DNA of 64,000 bases from contig JADNRZ010000009.1 of NCBI GenBank assembly GCA_015501605.1, positions 310,001 to 374,000 of the forward strand, written 5' to 3'. The notes under the pieces were generated by a model, which did not search any database, was not told the origin of the DNA, and saw only the letters and a list, made by a program, of their open reading frames with translations. Positions 1-10,660 of this stretch are shown piece after piece (position 1 is the stretch's first letter; each line of letters opens with the position of its first letter). A program made the translations under genes and the position numbers. This DNA comes from Panaeolus papilionaceus. Taxonomy: Eukaryota; Basidiomycota; Agaricomycetes; Agaricales.

Positions 1-724
1 GATTGTTGTATTCAAATTCATTCAAAATTATCTGTAATTGACTATGAATTACGGGTCTAAATAACAGCTAGCTAGGTATCGATAGACCTAGTTTGCCAAA
101 AATACACCGCTTGGTTTTGGCTTGATTTTTGGAGCCAAAGTGGGGCTACCAAACATCAGGGTACATACAGCTATCTCAGACACGATAGACCGCTTTTTGA
201 TTTTATTTACCTTTTGGGTGATTTAAACAAGGCCCCACAACATCGATTAGGCAATGGCAGGGGCTGTATGTGAAAGAAGCCAACCGCACCAAAAAAGATC
301 AAGACACATAACGAAGATCAAAACAAGCTCAAAGGACCCATTCAAAATTTTCGTTTGAAGTTCAAAACACATATTCGTTGTTATTTCCATACAGACAAAA
401 TTAAACATGAAACAAACGCAAAAGTAAAGAAACAAGCATGTTAATCTCCAAAAAGAGAGAGAGACAGAAGATAGAGAGGAAGGATAACGCAACAGACATG
501 ACTAATTTATACTTGACGGGAGGGTATTACAACATTTACAAAGCAAGGATACGGGGAGAGGTGATGCGAGACATGTATGTATATATAAGATGGATGAGAG
601 CAATGGAGTAAGTGTGAGAGTGTGAGTGACAATGTCCTTGAAGATGAGGATGAAGAACTATAAGAGAATACGACGATGCAAGAGAAAAAAGAGGACGATG
701 AGCAAGGTGTACAACAAAGGTCGT
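1..724. other. Gene-free stretch beyond the 3' end of the RNR gene
   Basis: No open frame here has recognisable protein features. The frames present are short and made of low-complexity Ser, Leu and Phe runs. The sequence includes a purine-rich patch (repeated GA) near 455-480. The right-hand part is presumably the 3' untranslated region of the minus-strand ribonucleotide reductase gene that ends at 725. Confidence 0.6.
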
Positions 725-3700
725 TTAACCAGAGCACATCAGGCAAGCCTCCTTGTTCTCGAGCGAGCACATCAACTTCTCCTCCTCGTACTCCCTCTCC
801 TTCTTTCTGATCAACGCAGCGGCGAACTCGGGATCAGCCTCAGCAGCCTTACGCGTCTTCTCATCCAGGCTCAGCGAGTCGAGGTTGATGGAGGAGACAT
901 CCGCAGCCTTGCCCTTGGATTCGGGAGAGGTATTCACGAGAGTTGCAGTAGAGGGCGATTCAGCAATGGCAGGGCTGGACGTTGAAGACGGGGTTGAGCT
1001 CGAGGAGATGGGGAGGAATTTAAGAGGAACGGGAGTGATGGGCTCCTCCTTGATTTTTGGTTCTTCCTCGACCTTCGTCGGCGTCGCAGGAGCAATGGCG
1101 GATCTCACAGGCGATGCAGCCTTGCTTGAAACGGGGGTGGGGATGCTTGCAACAGGCGCGGGGGCAACAGCTGGGGTGCCGCTGACGGTAATCTTGGATG
1201 CAGTGGCGGCAGCGGTATTCTGCCTCTTGGCCTCCTTCAACAAGCTCTGGTCTACCGTGAACTGAATGGCTTGAGCAGCAGGTCTGGTTCTCAGATAGTA
1301 CATTCCAGTCTTCAAGCCCTTCTTCCATCCGTAGAAGTGCATGCTTGTCAGCTGACCCATAGTTGGTGCCTGCAAGTGCACATTGAGGGATTGACTCTGG
1401 CAAATGAACGCTCCACGGTCAGCCGCAAGATCCAGGACCTTCTTCTGCGAGATCTCCCAAACAGTCTTGTAGATAGCCTTGGTATCATCAGGGATGTTGG
1501 GGATGTTCTGGATAGAACCGTTGTGGGCGATGATCATGTTCTTCATATTGTCATCCCAGAGACCAAGATCGACGAGCTCGCGGAGAAGCCATGGGCAGAC
1601 GACCTGGAATTCACCGGCAAGGACACGACGAGTGTAGATGTTGCTGGTGTATGGCTCGAAGCATTCGTTGTTGCCAAGGATTTGACTGGTGGATGCTGTG
1701 GGCATGGGAGCAACGAGGAGAGAGTTTCTCAATCCATGGCGAGCAATTTGAGCCTTGAGTGAACTCCAGTCCCAGAGATCGGTGGGAGTGACACCCCAGA
1801 GATCATACTGGAGCTGACCCTGCTGGGCGGGACTGCCCATCCAGGTCTCATAGGGGCCATCCCTCTCGGCGAGTTCACAAGAAGCTTCCAGAGATGCGTG
1901 GTAGATGGTCTCGAAGATCTTGATGTTGAGCTCCTTGGCAGCCTGTGAGTCGAAGGGCATGCGGAGAGCCATGAATGCGTCGGCGAGACCTTGCACACCA
2001 ACACCGATAGGGCGGTGACGGAAGTTGGAACGCTTAGCTTCGGGGATGGGGTAGTAGTTGACGTCGATGATACGGTTAAGGTTGTAAGTGATAACCTTGG
2101 TGACGGCGTGAAGCTTCTTGAAATCGTAGACACCGTTCTCGATGAAGGAAGGGAGAGCGAGGGAAGCGAGATTGCAGACAGCAGTCTCATCAGGTGAGGA
2201 GTATTCGATGATTTCCGTGCAAAGGTTGGAAGACTTGATGGTACCCAAGTTCTTCTGATTGGATTTTCCTGGGAAAAAATCAGTCTATTGTCAAAATTGG
2301 CAAGAACAACAGGACATACGGTTGGCATGGTCCTTGTAAACCATGAAGGGGGTTCCGGTCTCGATCTGAGCCTCAAGGATGGAGTACCAGAGCTTCTGAG
2401 CAGGGATAGTCTTACGAGCACGACCCTCCTTTTCATAACGCTCATACAGTTCTTCGAATTCCTCTCCCCAGACATCGCCAAGTCCGGGGGCTTCGTTGGG
2501 GCAGAATAGAGACCATTCGCCGTTGGCCTCAACACGCTTCATGCTAAAGAGATGGTCGGTCAGAGAACGCTTTAATGAGTGACGATGTCACATACAAGAG
2601 ATCGCAGATCCAGAGAGCATAGAATAGATCACGAGCACGGGCCTCCTCCTTACCATGGTTCTTCCTCAAGTCAAGGAATTCCATGATATCGGCATGCCAT
2701 GGCTCAATGTAGATGGCAAAAGCACCAGGACGCTTGTTACCACCCTGGTCGACGTAGCGGGCAGTAGCATCATAAGCACGCAGCATGGGCACGATACCAT
2801 TGGAGTAGCCATTGGTACCGGCGATATATGATCTATACAACGGATAGATGAGCTTAAGACCACGAATTTAGGCTTAAAACGACATACCCAGTGGCGCGAA
2901 TGCAGTGAATGTTCAGTCCAATTCCACCCGCTGTCTTCGAGATCATGGCACAGTTCTTCAAGGTATCGTAGATACCCTCGATGGAGTCATCCTTCATGCA
3001 CACAAGGAAGCAGGAGCTTAGCTGGGGATGGGGGGTACCAGCATTGAAAAGAGTGGGAGAGGCATGAGTGAAGTACCGCTCAGACATGAGATTGTAAGTC
3101 TCGATGACACGGTCAATGTCCCTGCCGTGAATACCGACAGCAACACGCATGATCATGTGCTGAGGACGTTCAGCAACCCGACCATCGAGGCGGAGAAGGT
3201 AAGAACGTTCAAGAGTTTTGAAACCGAAACTAGACAAGAAAAGTTAGAACATGAATGTGACGAGAAGCGTTCAGATACGCACTAGTTGTAGTGGAAATCG
3301 CGGTTATAAATGATGGCAGAGTCAAGAGCCTCTGCATTGTCACGAACAGCCTCGTATGTCTCTTTCGAGATCATACCTGCTGGCTTGCCATTCTTGGGGT
3401 TGACTAGATCACTCGAATATCAGACCCTGAACCATCTAATCGATCAAGAATCGGAATTAAAAGACGCACTGTATTCATACAAATCCTTGATAACTTGAGA
3501 GAAGTTCTTTTTGGTTTCTTTGTGCAGGTTAGAGACAGCGATGCGAGCGGCAAGGACTGCATAGTCGGGGTGCTTGGTTGTGAGGTAAGCAGCTGTCTCA
3601 GCAGCGAGGTTCTGTAAATGACGATGAGTCATGATCGAATCGCAAGAAAACAAATAAAAAAAGCCGCGTACATCGAGTTCCGTAGTCGTGACTCCGTGGT

Positions 3701-4079
3701 ATACACCAGCAACAACTTTCTGGGTAACTCTGTGCGTTACATGTCAGAGAATTCATGAAATGATAAAGAGAAAGACGCGTACTCTACTGGGTCAACGAAA
3801 TTTCTATCGAGACCGTAGCATAACTTTTCGATTCTAGAGGTAATCTATACACGATGGATGAATATCTGGCATAATTAGATGCGATAACGACGCGTACCTT
3901 GTCGAATTTCACGGCCTCCTTACGGCTACGCAAACATACCAGATATTGTCAGTTACACTTCAATTGACGCGACCATCGCGTCCACTTCCACATACCCATC
4001 TGTAATCCCAGTTATATCAGTTCACATCCTCATCTCTATCGTTTTAAAATCACGTACCGCGTTTGAACACACAAGCCAT
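725..4079 (-). CDS. rnr1: Ribonucleoside-diphosphate reductase large subunit (class Ia)
   Basis: This gene makes the catalytic and allosteric alpha subunit that reduces ribonucleoside diphosphates to deoxyribonucleotides, working with the small R2 subunit in the cytosol. The ATG at 4079 begins MACVFKR and, after a short intron, continues in the ATP-cone style [20 protein letters not shown], close to the start of eukaryotic R1 proteins. About nine introns split the N-terminal half, and one long exon (725 to about 2266) holds the rest. Visible hallmarks are the redox cysteine in PQLSSCFLV, the N-x-C-x-E active-site motif in [23 protein letters not shown], and the C-terminal cysteine pair EACLMCSG that is re-reduced by thioredoxin or glutaredoxin. 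Between the catalytic barrel and that tail lies an unusually long Ala/Pro/Ser/Thr-rich linker of roughly 130 residues with acidic patches. The total is somewhat over 900 residues, longer than the roughly 790 of the human protein, mainly because of the linker. Upstream MluI boxes suggest G1/S control. Identity is certain; the small 5' exons were placed by eye. Confidence 0.97.
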
Positions 4080-5261
4080 TGATGAGATATCGAGGGTGGT
4101 AGGGGGTGGCAACAGGTATCGATGGATATATACTATATCTCAGAACGTCAAAGAAGAGAAATACGCGACTGAAATACGCGTCTTCAAATGATAGCAGGAG
4201 GTAGGCAAGTGTGCCAAAGGGGGAGGATGGAGGGAGAAGGGCAAGATGAAGGAAGATCCAAACACGCGCTCTTGTTCAATTTTATTAGTTCCTCTGACTA
4301 AGCCACCTCCCGCGTTTGTTTGGCTCTTTCGCTCCTTTCCGTGATTCCCCTTAATTTGAACCCCCCTTTCCATAGACAAGGAGGGTTCATGCGTAGAAAA
4401 TTATTCAAAAATAAAAATAAAAAGTAAAGTAAAATTAATTTTCAAAAGACACGAAAGTTCAAAATCTTGGTCTTCTCTCTCCCTTTCATCGTCCAGAATA
4501 ATTACATTCCACAACTGAAGGTTAGGGTTAGACACGCTTAAATGAGACTCGCGTCTCGTTTGTTTGGTTATTATCAACGCGTCTTGTTGATCACCCTTTC
4601 CCGCCCACAAATCTCCATTACAACAGCTCCATAATCTATTTCATCACCTCATCAATCATCCATCTGTCAACCGCTTTCTAAATTCAGTGCTCTTTTGTTG
4701 TGAAGGATAGATGAAATACGTCTGGAATGACTCGGTGATCGGTGGGAGTCGCGTATGCCCATTGCCCAAGCCGCTCTTGGGACGAGTTTCAATGTGCTTT
4801 CTCTTCTGCATGTATGGATTGATATCAATTTGAACCGCAGTTTGAATCGAGTCATACAAGTCGGAATATTGCCACGGTAATACCAGTACAATTTAGCAAC
4901 GCGTCGCGTCGCGTTCAGGCGGCATCCCCATCTGAACGCGTCCAATTGATGACTCGAACGAAGTTTCCTGTCTTATCACACCAATAAGACGTTTTGCTGT
5001 AGGGATATGCGTTCCAATGGTGATTGATATTCGCATCGATTTAGGGGTGTGGCACGCGGCTCTCCCTTGAGCTTTCCTTTTACGACCTTGATTTACCCAT
5101 GCCTCATACCCCAACATGAGCCGTGTTTTCATGAAATTGACCTGACACGTTTTTATTTCCTCCCAAATTCATCATAAGGGTATGAACATACACAAAGTAA
5201 CACGTCCAGCCCAGGCCGAACTAGCTCTACTAATACCATGGCGTCACTCGACGAGCAGAGA
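4080..5261 (-). promoter_or_regulatory. RNR1 upstream region with four MluI cell-cycle boxes (ACGCGT)
   Basis: Four exact ACGCGT hexamers lie upstream of the RNR start codon at 4176-4181, 4577-4582, 4899-4904 and 4936-4941. The third is followed directly by further CGCGTCGCG sequence. In yeasts ACGCGT is the binding site of the MBF (Mbp1/Swi6, Cdc10-containing) G1/S factor, and RNR large-subunit genes are classic MBF targets. About 0.3 sites would be expected by chance in this length, so the number is suggestive. No convincing gene is present in the interval; the short frames seen have no family features. Confidence 0.6.
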
Positions 5262-7024
5262 TCAGGACTTACGACAGTCACTCAGAGAAGTGACCTTGTT
5301 GGCGTAGAGGGTCAAGATTTCTTCCAGCTTCTTGTAAGGTCCCAAAAGCACATCGTCTCCAACCATGCGATTGAAGGTCTGTATCGCAAGTCAGTATTCA
5401 CCGGAGCAGCGGAGGCCCGATAAGACAAAATTCGTAGCTTACGAATGATGAGTTAGTGTCCTCCGCCTTCTTCATCGAGTCGCAAATCGTCTGACACTCT
5501 GTGCGCAGCTGGGAAAGGGGATGAGCAGGGCTAGAGCTACCTGAGGATACGTATAACTTACTACTGCCCAGATCGAACCAATTGCGCTGATAAGATTGCA
5601 AAGCTCGCCACAATTCTTGAGCGTCAGCTCAATCTTTCCCTGAATTTGTTTGAAGGACTCTTCGTCACCGGACAGTTCGTCGAGCTCTGTAATCTTGTTG
5701 GAACGCTCCTCTTCTGCCTCTGTTGACGATTGTCAATCCTCCGTTGACCCTTTTGGAATGGCCATAAAAGGGCATAAATGTGCACTCACCTAGTGCTTTC
5801 GACTCGCTGATAAAAGCGCCCGCAATACCACCTATAGCTAGAGTGGCGCTACCCTATCAACTTCATAAGGCGGGAGCAAATACCAATATTCCTAACAAAG
5901 AACTCACCCATATAGCGTATTGCGTATAGGGGTTAAGAGCGGCCACCAACGGGAAAAGAAGCATAGCGTCATACCCTCCTAGAGCCGTACACAATGCTAT
6001 CTTAACCTAAACAGACAGCTGTTAGACATATTCGCATAGGGACGGAATATCGCTGAACAAAATGAGATGGGAAACCAACCGTGTTTCGGTACGAAGAGAC
6101 TTTCTCTTCGAGCTTTTTGAGCTCGATCTGAAGCTCGATCAACTTCGTGTCCATATGGATACCGACGGCCTTGAGATTGTCCGTGACACGAGTCTGAAGC
6201 TCTCGAATGCGGGGCGGGAGCTTGAGGAAGCTGTCGCACATCATCTCTGATGCTTTCTTTGATTTATCTAAAACCTGTGGTTCGAGGTCAAAGTTGCTCA
6301 CACAATCGACTAAGGTACTTAGTATGTACATGTAACTTACCTGAATAAACTCCCTCAACACGTCCTTCTTGTCTGCAATGGACGGCCCACCATTCGCAGG
6401 GCCTGAATTGTCCTTCAGGATTGGCACGTAGACTGTTCGGAAGTCTAAAGCAGAACGAATCTGTTAACTATAGTTAAAGCGATGCGCCAGCGTGTCCATA
6501 CCACGTGCATGACCTGCAGCCTCCGTGGCAATGTTTCGAGACTTCCAAACGAGCCCGTTAAATTCCTATGTCAGACATCCTCTCTGAGCAAGCAAGCAAT
6601 GAAAAAAAATAACCCGTATCAAAAAACGTACAGCGTGAATCTTTTTCCATGTAGGACGGAACTTCTCAATAAGTTCGCCCTCACTCGACCCGTCACCCTT
6701 CTTGCGATAATTCTTCTCGTCAAGCTTACCCAGCTCAACCCCGATCTTCTCAAAGAACGACGAAATCTGATAGATATTTGCCGTAAGGTCCTTGAGAGTG
6801 TCGTGCGCATCAACTTCCTTCAGCCTGTCCAAGATGTGGTTTCGAATGTCATCTGGTTGCTTCTCTTCGCATTCTTTAATGGCGTTGAAGATCTGCTCGA
6901 TTGATGGCTTCTCAGGGAGCCTGATCTTCTCCTTGATAGAGAAGAACAGGCGCTGGGCGGGGTAGGTGCTTGCGTCGTATGCAGGGAGAGGCTCTGTGAT
7001 GAGGCCAATGGTTTCAGCAGCCAT
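5262..7024 (-). CDS. Helical coiled-coil protein with central hydrophobic hairpin, ClyA/YaxA-like pore-forming candidate
   Basis: This is a multi-exon gene. The ATG at 7024 gives MAAETIGLITEPLPAYDAST and a first exon running to about 6632. The protein is almost wholly alpha-helical, with charged heptad-like stretches, for example around 6780-6890, around 6090-6240, and again in the C-terminal third from 5640-5720. In the middle, at about 5830-6000 across one intron, two hydrophobic segments form a hairpin: an Ala/Leu/Val-rich run ending in NPYTQYAIW, and a Gly/Ala/Ile-rich run before ISESKAL. Long helices around a hydrophobic hairpin are the architecture of the ClyA superfamily of alpha-pore-forming toxins, including the A subunits of binary YaxAB/XaxAB. 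There is no signal peptide. The last exon reads to a TGA at 5262 just past a possible donor site, so the C-terminus is uncertain. Its head-to-head neighbour at 7671 is also helical. Family assignment is by architecture only; a structural coiled-coil protein is the main alternative. Confidence 0.55.
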
Positions 7025-7670
7025 TGTAATAGCAAGGGAGTTTGTTGCACTGAGAAGACGCCCAAGAGCATCTAAAAGTCCCAGACATATAACAAACTGC
7101 CCCTCTACATGCGGTTGCCTCAAGATAGAATGCTGAAGTTCACCTATGAGAATTTTCTTCAGAAAAGAGAGCCACCCTGACGGTTCTGTACCCAACGATA
7201 AGCCCGTCACAGCCTCGCGGATTCGAAAATATTACGAACACTTCTAAGAGAAGACTCAGATTTTACTGCATGATACCATAAGTGATCGAAAATCGGTACA
7301 AGCTATAGACTTTCGGCTGAAGGATTGAATTGCGACAGCACCTATCAGCTAAAGGCTTAATATAACATCGACTGCGTTGGAGTTCAAACGTTCAGGGGTG
7401 CCTTTCGTCAACACGTGGGTTTTGTAAGAGATACGTGGACTGATCAGCTGAATGGGATTCACCAAAACCCCGTCTTTTAACTTCCACTTGCGAGTTCTGT
7501 AGGTATGTCCAACTATCCCATTAATAAACCGCAGCAGCAATACACGTGCTAACCTCACGTCTCAAGGTCAATTCTTGATTTCAAATGTATGCGGATTAGA
7601 CGTAAAAACCTCCCACATATCGAAACCTTCGATACACCTTGTCCATTCGCGTCCCGACGCAATCCTCATA
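7025..7670. promoter_or_regulatory. Divergent spacer between two helical-protein genes
   Basis: This stretch of about 650 bp separates the two start codons (7024 minus, 7671 plus) and must hold both promoters. The reading frames across it do not continue any family feature, and I saw no clear TATA box or repeated operator. Shared divergent control is an inference from geometry only. Confidence 0.4.
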
Positions 7671-9268
7671 ATGGCTGCGCCTCCATCGTACCACAACCTC
7701 TTCGGAGTGCTTATCAGCCAAACCGATGATTTCTCTAGAGAGATTGAAGAAACGATGCATAAAACGCTAACTGTTCAGGCCAGCTTTCACAAGACATATC
7801 GTGGTCTTGTCGCAGTAGAAGAGGCGACCTTCGCAGATGGCAGTACAGTTTCAGACGCTTTTCAAAAATGCCAACAGGTCTTTTTTTTTACCTCTTTATT
7901 CACTCTTATAACCTTCGGGCTCATGTGCGCTTACCAGACTTATGATGCCTTACTTTGGGCGGGTAGGGAATTGGCGACTTCTACGGCTGGCGTGAACTGT
8001 CTTAGTGGTATGTTCTATTGTGCTTCAAAATGTAATTCAACTCTCATTGCGTGACATGCAGGATTTTGCAACATAATGGTTCCAGAGTTAATATCCAACC
8101 CACAAGCCCCACATGACGACCTTATCCTCGCAATTCGGGAATTCCTGGAGGTCAGTTATTCAAGCATCATCCCCTCTTTTTATACCTCTAACGGATCCTT
8201 TAATCACTCACCGACATGTTGCCCTGCAGGATATCCCATCCAACCCCTCCGTCGCCCGTGACGGAAACGATTTTACCACGCTCATTGACAACCTGCGCGC
8301 CCTCGAAGCGATAACCGAGCCCAAAATTGCAGCTGCGACGGAACTTGACCCGAATATCGCAGCCACTGCTGAGCGCCTCGAGAAAGCTAAAGCACAACTG
8401 GAGAAGTAAGCACTATCTTGATATATAGCTCCCGGCGCTTGTTCGGTACTGATCAGCGGCTTCGGTGTCCAGGGCAAGCACAGGCGTACGTCTCCTCTCA
8501 ACTATTTGGCGGTTTATGTTGTTCAGACTCATTTATCTGAATTTATAGCTGACTCACGCGATCCATATGTATATCAAGACACTAAACGTCAAGCAGCCTT
8601 TGGAAACCGCGTGTTTTATTCTTGCGTTTGCAGTGAAGACACTATGTCATATTTTGGTTCGTATCCTCGTATTCGTTTTATACATAACATACTCTGACGA
8701 GCGCGTGGCTAAACGTGACAGGTCTCAGGCCGCCAACTATCCCCTCGGGACTTGTACGAAGCCAAAGAGGTGATTATGGCATACAATAACATCCAGAGTA
8801 TGATTTCCATTCCTCCCTTCAATGCGCCATCATCAGAGCTAACACCAATTCTCACTAGGGCTCGAAGCACAACTCCAAGATTGTCAAGAAGAGTACGATG
8901 TAGCAATTGCCACAAGTCAAAAATCAAGCTCCCGCCGAAAGATCTGGATGACGCAGTTATCCAACCTGCGGAAGCTCACACAGGAGGTGGCCACAATTGC
9001 GAATAGCTTCACGTTTCTTGTCGGTATTTCTGCTGCTATTCGCAAGGAATGTGATTTGTATATAAAGTTTTTGGAGAGTCGGAATGGAAAGGTATGTGCA
9101 TACGCTGTGTTGTTTGATCTTACAGTACTGAGTGTGCTGATCGCTTCATTACAGGTCTCTGCGAAGAAGACGGCGTATCATGCAAGACTAAGGTCCAACG
9201 CAGAGCTCTACAAGGTTTTAATCCCTGTCTTGTCTCGATATGCATCGACGGTGGTAATACATGGCTAG
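7671..9268 (+). CDS. Helical coiled-coil protein, possible partner of the divergent gene
   Basis: The ATG at 7671 starts MAAPPSYHNLFGVLISQTDD, followed by an amphipathic helical region rich in Glu, Lys and Thr that runs to a splice donor near 7876. Later exons are small. Recognisable pieces lie near 8240-8406 (acidic helix ending KLAKAQLEK-like), near 8750-9005, and in a last coding stretch ending at the TAG of 9268. The predicted protein is soluble, charged and helical throughout. The hydrophobic ORFs near 7890-7940 and 8600-8700 look intronic, because they are bounded by GT and AG signals. I recognise no enzyme motif. It could be the second, non-membrane component of a two-part alpha-pore-forming system with the gene at 5262-7024, whose divergent arrangement fits, but that is inference. 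Exon joins between 7876 and 8750 are insecure, and the number of exons is my estimate. Confidence 0.45.
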
Positions 9269-9348
9269 ATTTACTGCGCATGCATACTAGTAGAATGGAA
9301 ATTTTGAAAATGTTAGACGTAAATGACCTCTGTCCCTTTCTCGATTCG

Positions 9349-9378
9349 ATTCAAGCTGGATTCAAGCTGGATTTAAGC
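9349..9378. repeat. Short 11-bp tandem repeat
   Basis: The unit ATTCAAGCTGG is present twice in a row and followed by a partial, diverged third copy (ATTTAAGC). It lies in the gap between two genes. Length and copy number are too small to suggest function. Confidence 0.6.
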
Positions 9379-9543
9379 ATCCAACGCTCGTCGCGATGGA
9401 CCGACCAATAAAAAGGTTGAGTGCACGTGACCGCCTCAACACCCTTCTCTGACTCCCCATTGTCCGCTTCAAAACAATGAACTTAGTGTAAGTTTCGGGA
9501 GCCACAACAGAAATGGGTTTCTTTCACTCAAACCATAATATTA

Positions 9544-9792
9544 ATGTCAGAATATCCCGCCCTAGATCTTTCGCCCACCACCCGCAAATGTTCAAAAGCA
9601 CGATGCAAGCGCCGTGTTCCCATTAGCGCCCAATACACGCTATGCGCGACATGCAGAGAGAGTAACAGGAGGTCAAGGCGTAGAATGATGGAGAGGGAAA
9701 GCGCTGGAGGACATTCTAATCCTCCTTCTAAGCGTGCTCGTGAAGATGTTGACAGGCTTGACGTCGCTGAGCCAACGGTACAGCAGGACTAG
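9544..9792 (+). CDS. Small basic protein with a C-x4-C ... C-x2-C zinc-binding-like motif
   Basis: This is a short intron-free frame of 82 residues starting at the ATG of 9544. The key feature is a Cys quartet, CSKARC (C-x4-C), then 12 residues, then CATC (C-x2-C), followed by a strongly basic stretch (RESNRRSRRRMMERE) and a KRAR nuclear-localisation-like patch. Similar four-Cys knuckles followed by Arg-rich helices occur at the ends of uncharacterised basidiomycete nuclear proteins. A role in binding nucleic acid is an inference. No clear upstream exon was found: a tempting ATG at 9477 with a GTAAGT donor does not splice in frame. Codon use looks ordinary. It may be a complete small gene or the surviving end of a larger one. 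Confidence 0.45.
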   Translation: MSEYPALDLSPTTRKCSKARCKRRVPISAQYTLCATCRESNRRSRRRMMERESAGGHSNPPSKRAREDVDRLDVAEPTVQQD

Positions 9793-10373
9793 TGTAATAT
9801 ATCCTCCTAGCATTAATGTTGATTTTTGCTTTAAACTTTGGCTGTACAATAGGATAACGCCGAGTAGAAAATCTGTTTAACGCGCTGAAGTCTCGGCTGG
9901 CCGAAGTTGAAAATGTCAGCTTTCGAGGGACGTGTCTCGTTGTGCTGGACTCGATCAAGACGCCAAAGGAACACATCCAGGGTCTTGCATCGGAGGTCTT
10001 CAGTCAGACTGGCTATCGCTTCACGTGAGTCGTTTGCTTCTTACCGAAACCTTAGTCTTTCCTTTCGAACATTGGCACCCTTGTCCTTTGACAGCGTGCA
10101 CGACAACCGCGGCGACAATGCCGTGTGGTACAAATCACAGTACTGGTGCGGTCAAGACCAAGAGCGTCGAAAGAAGTATGAAATATCTACGGCCCCTGGT
10201 GCAAAGCACCGTAGCTACCTTGGAAGGCAGCGTTTCGCATGCAAGAGTGGCATGACGATCTGCTATTGAATTGAGAGAAACGCAACACAGGCAACCAGTG
10301 CGCGTCGACCTTCGGCATGCAATCCGTCATGCCCACATTAGTTGACTAATCTCATCGCCGTTATGTACGTTCA
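9793..10373. other. Gene-free stretch
   Basis: Overlapping short frames exist on both strands (for example 9907-10269), but they lack domains, consistent splice signals and conserved-looking composition. I see no RNA gene. The stretch ends at the candidate Helitron terminus at 10374. Confidence 0.5.
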
Positions 10374-10401
10374 CTAGCACTTGACCCGTGCTTCGCACGG
10401 A
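10374..10401 (-). mobile_element. Candidate Helitron 3' terminus (hairpin plus CTAG-T)
   Basis: On the minus strand a perfect 6-bp stem with a 3-base loop (CCGTGC GAA GCACGG, 10386-10400) is followed about 10 bases later by CTAG (10377-10374) and then a T. Helitrons end in a short GC-rich hairpin just before CTRR and insert between A and T, so this small pattern fits a 3' end. The element would extend to higher coordinates, over the unknown gene at 10661-11453. I could not find a matching 5' TC end, nor any Rep/helicase coding sequence, so at most this is a non-autonomous copy. Confidence 0.35.
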
Positions 10402-10660
10402 ATTGGCCAGGGGGTGAGTATACAGTGGCCCCTGTCGGGGGGCACCCAGGGCTCGGCGGCTGAGCGAGGACCATTCATGCATGAGTCTCTTGACGTTTAT
10501 CCCTGGTGGGAAAAAAATGATGTTCTGCATAATTATAGCAGATACTTAATTAGATTAGATAGACACATAACTCGCAAAATACTTTTTTTTTTTTCTAAAA
10601 CAAAAGCAGCACATCTACACACTCATACGCTAAAAGGCGTACTGTCAACTTGAATCAGGA

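Noticed and set aside
4522..4532. TTAGGG-like telomere repeat (GGTTAGGGTTAG)
   Set aside because: Only about two units are present, in a normal gene promoter; there is no array or chromosome-end context.
9477..9543. Upstream mini-exon (ATGAACTTAGT, GTAAGT donor) for the small Cys-rich gene
   Set aside because: Splicing to the AATATCCC acceptor puts the downstream sequence out of the Cys-motif frame.
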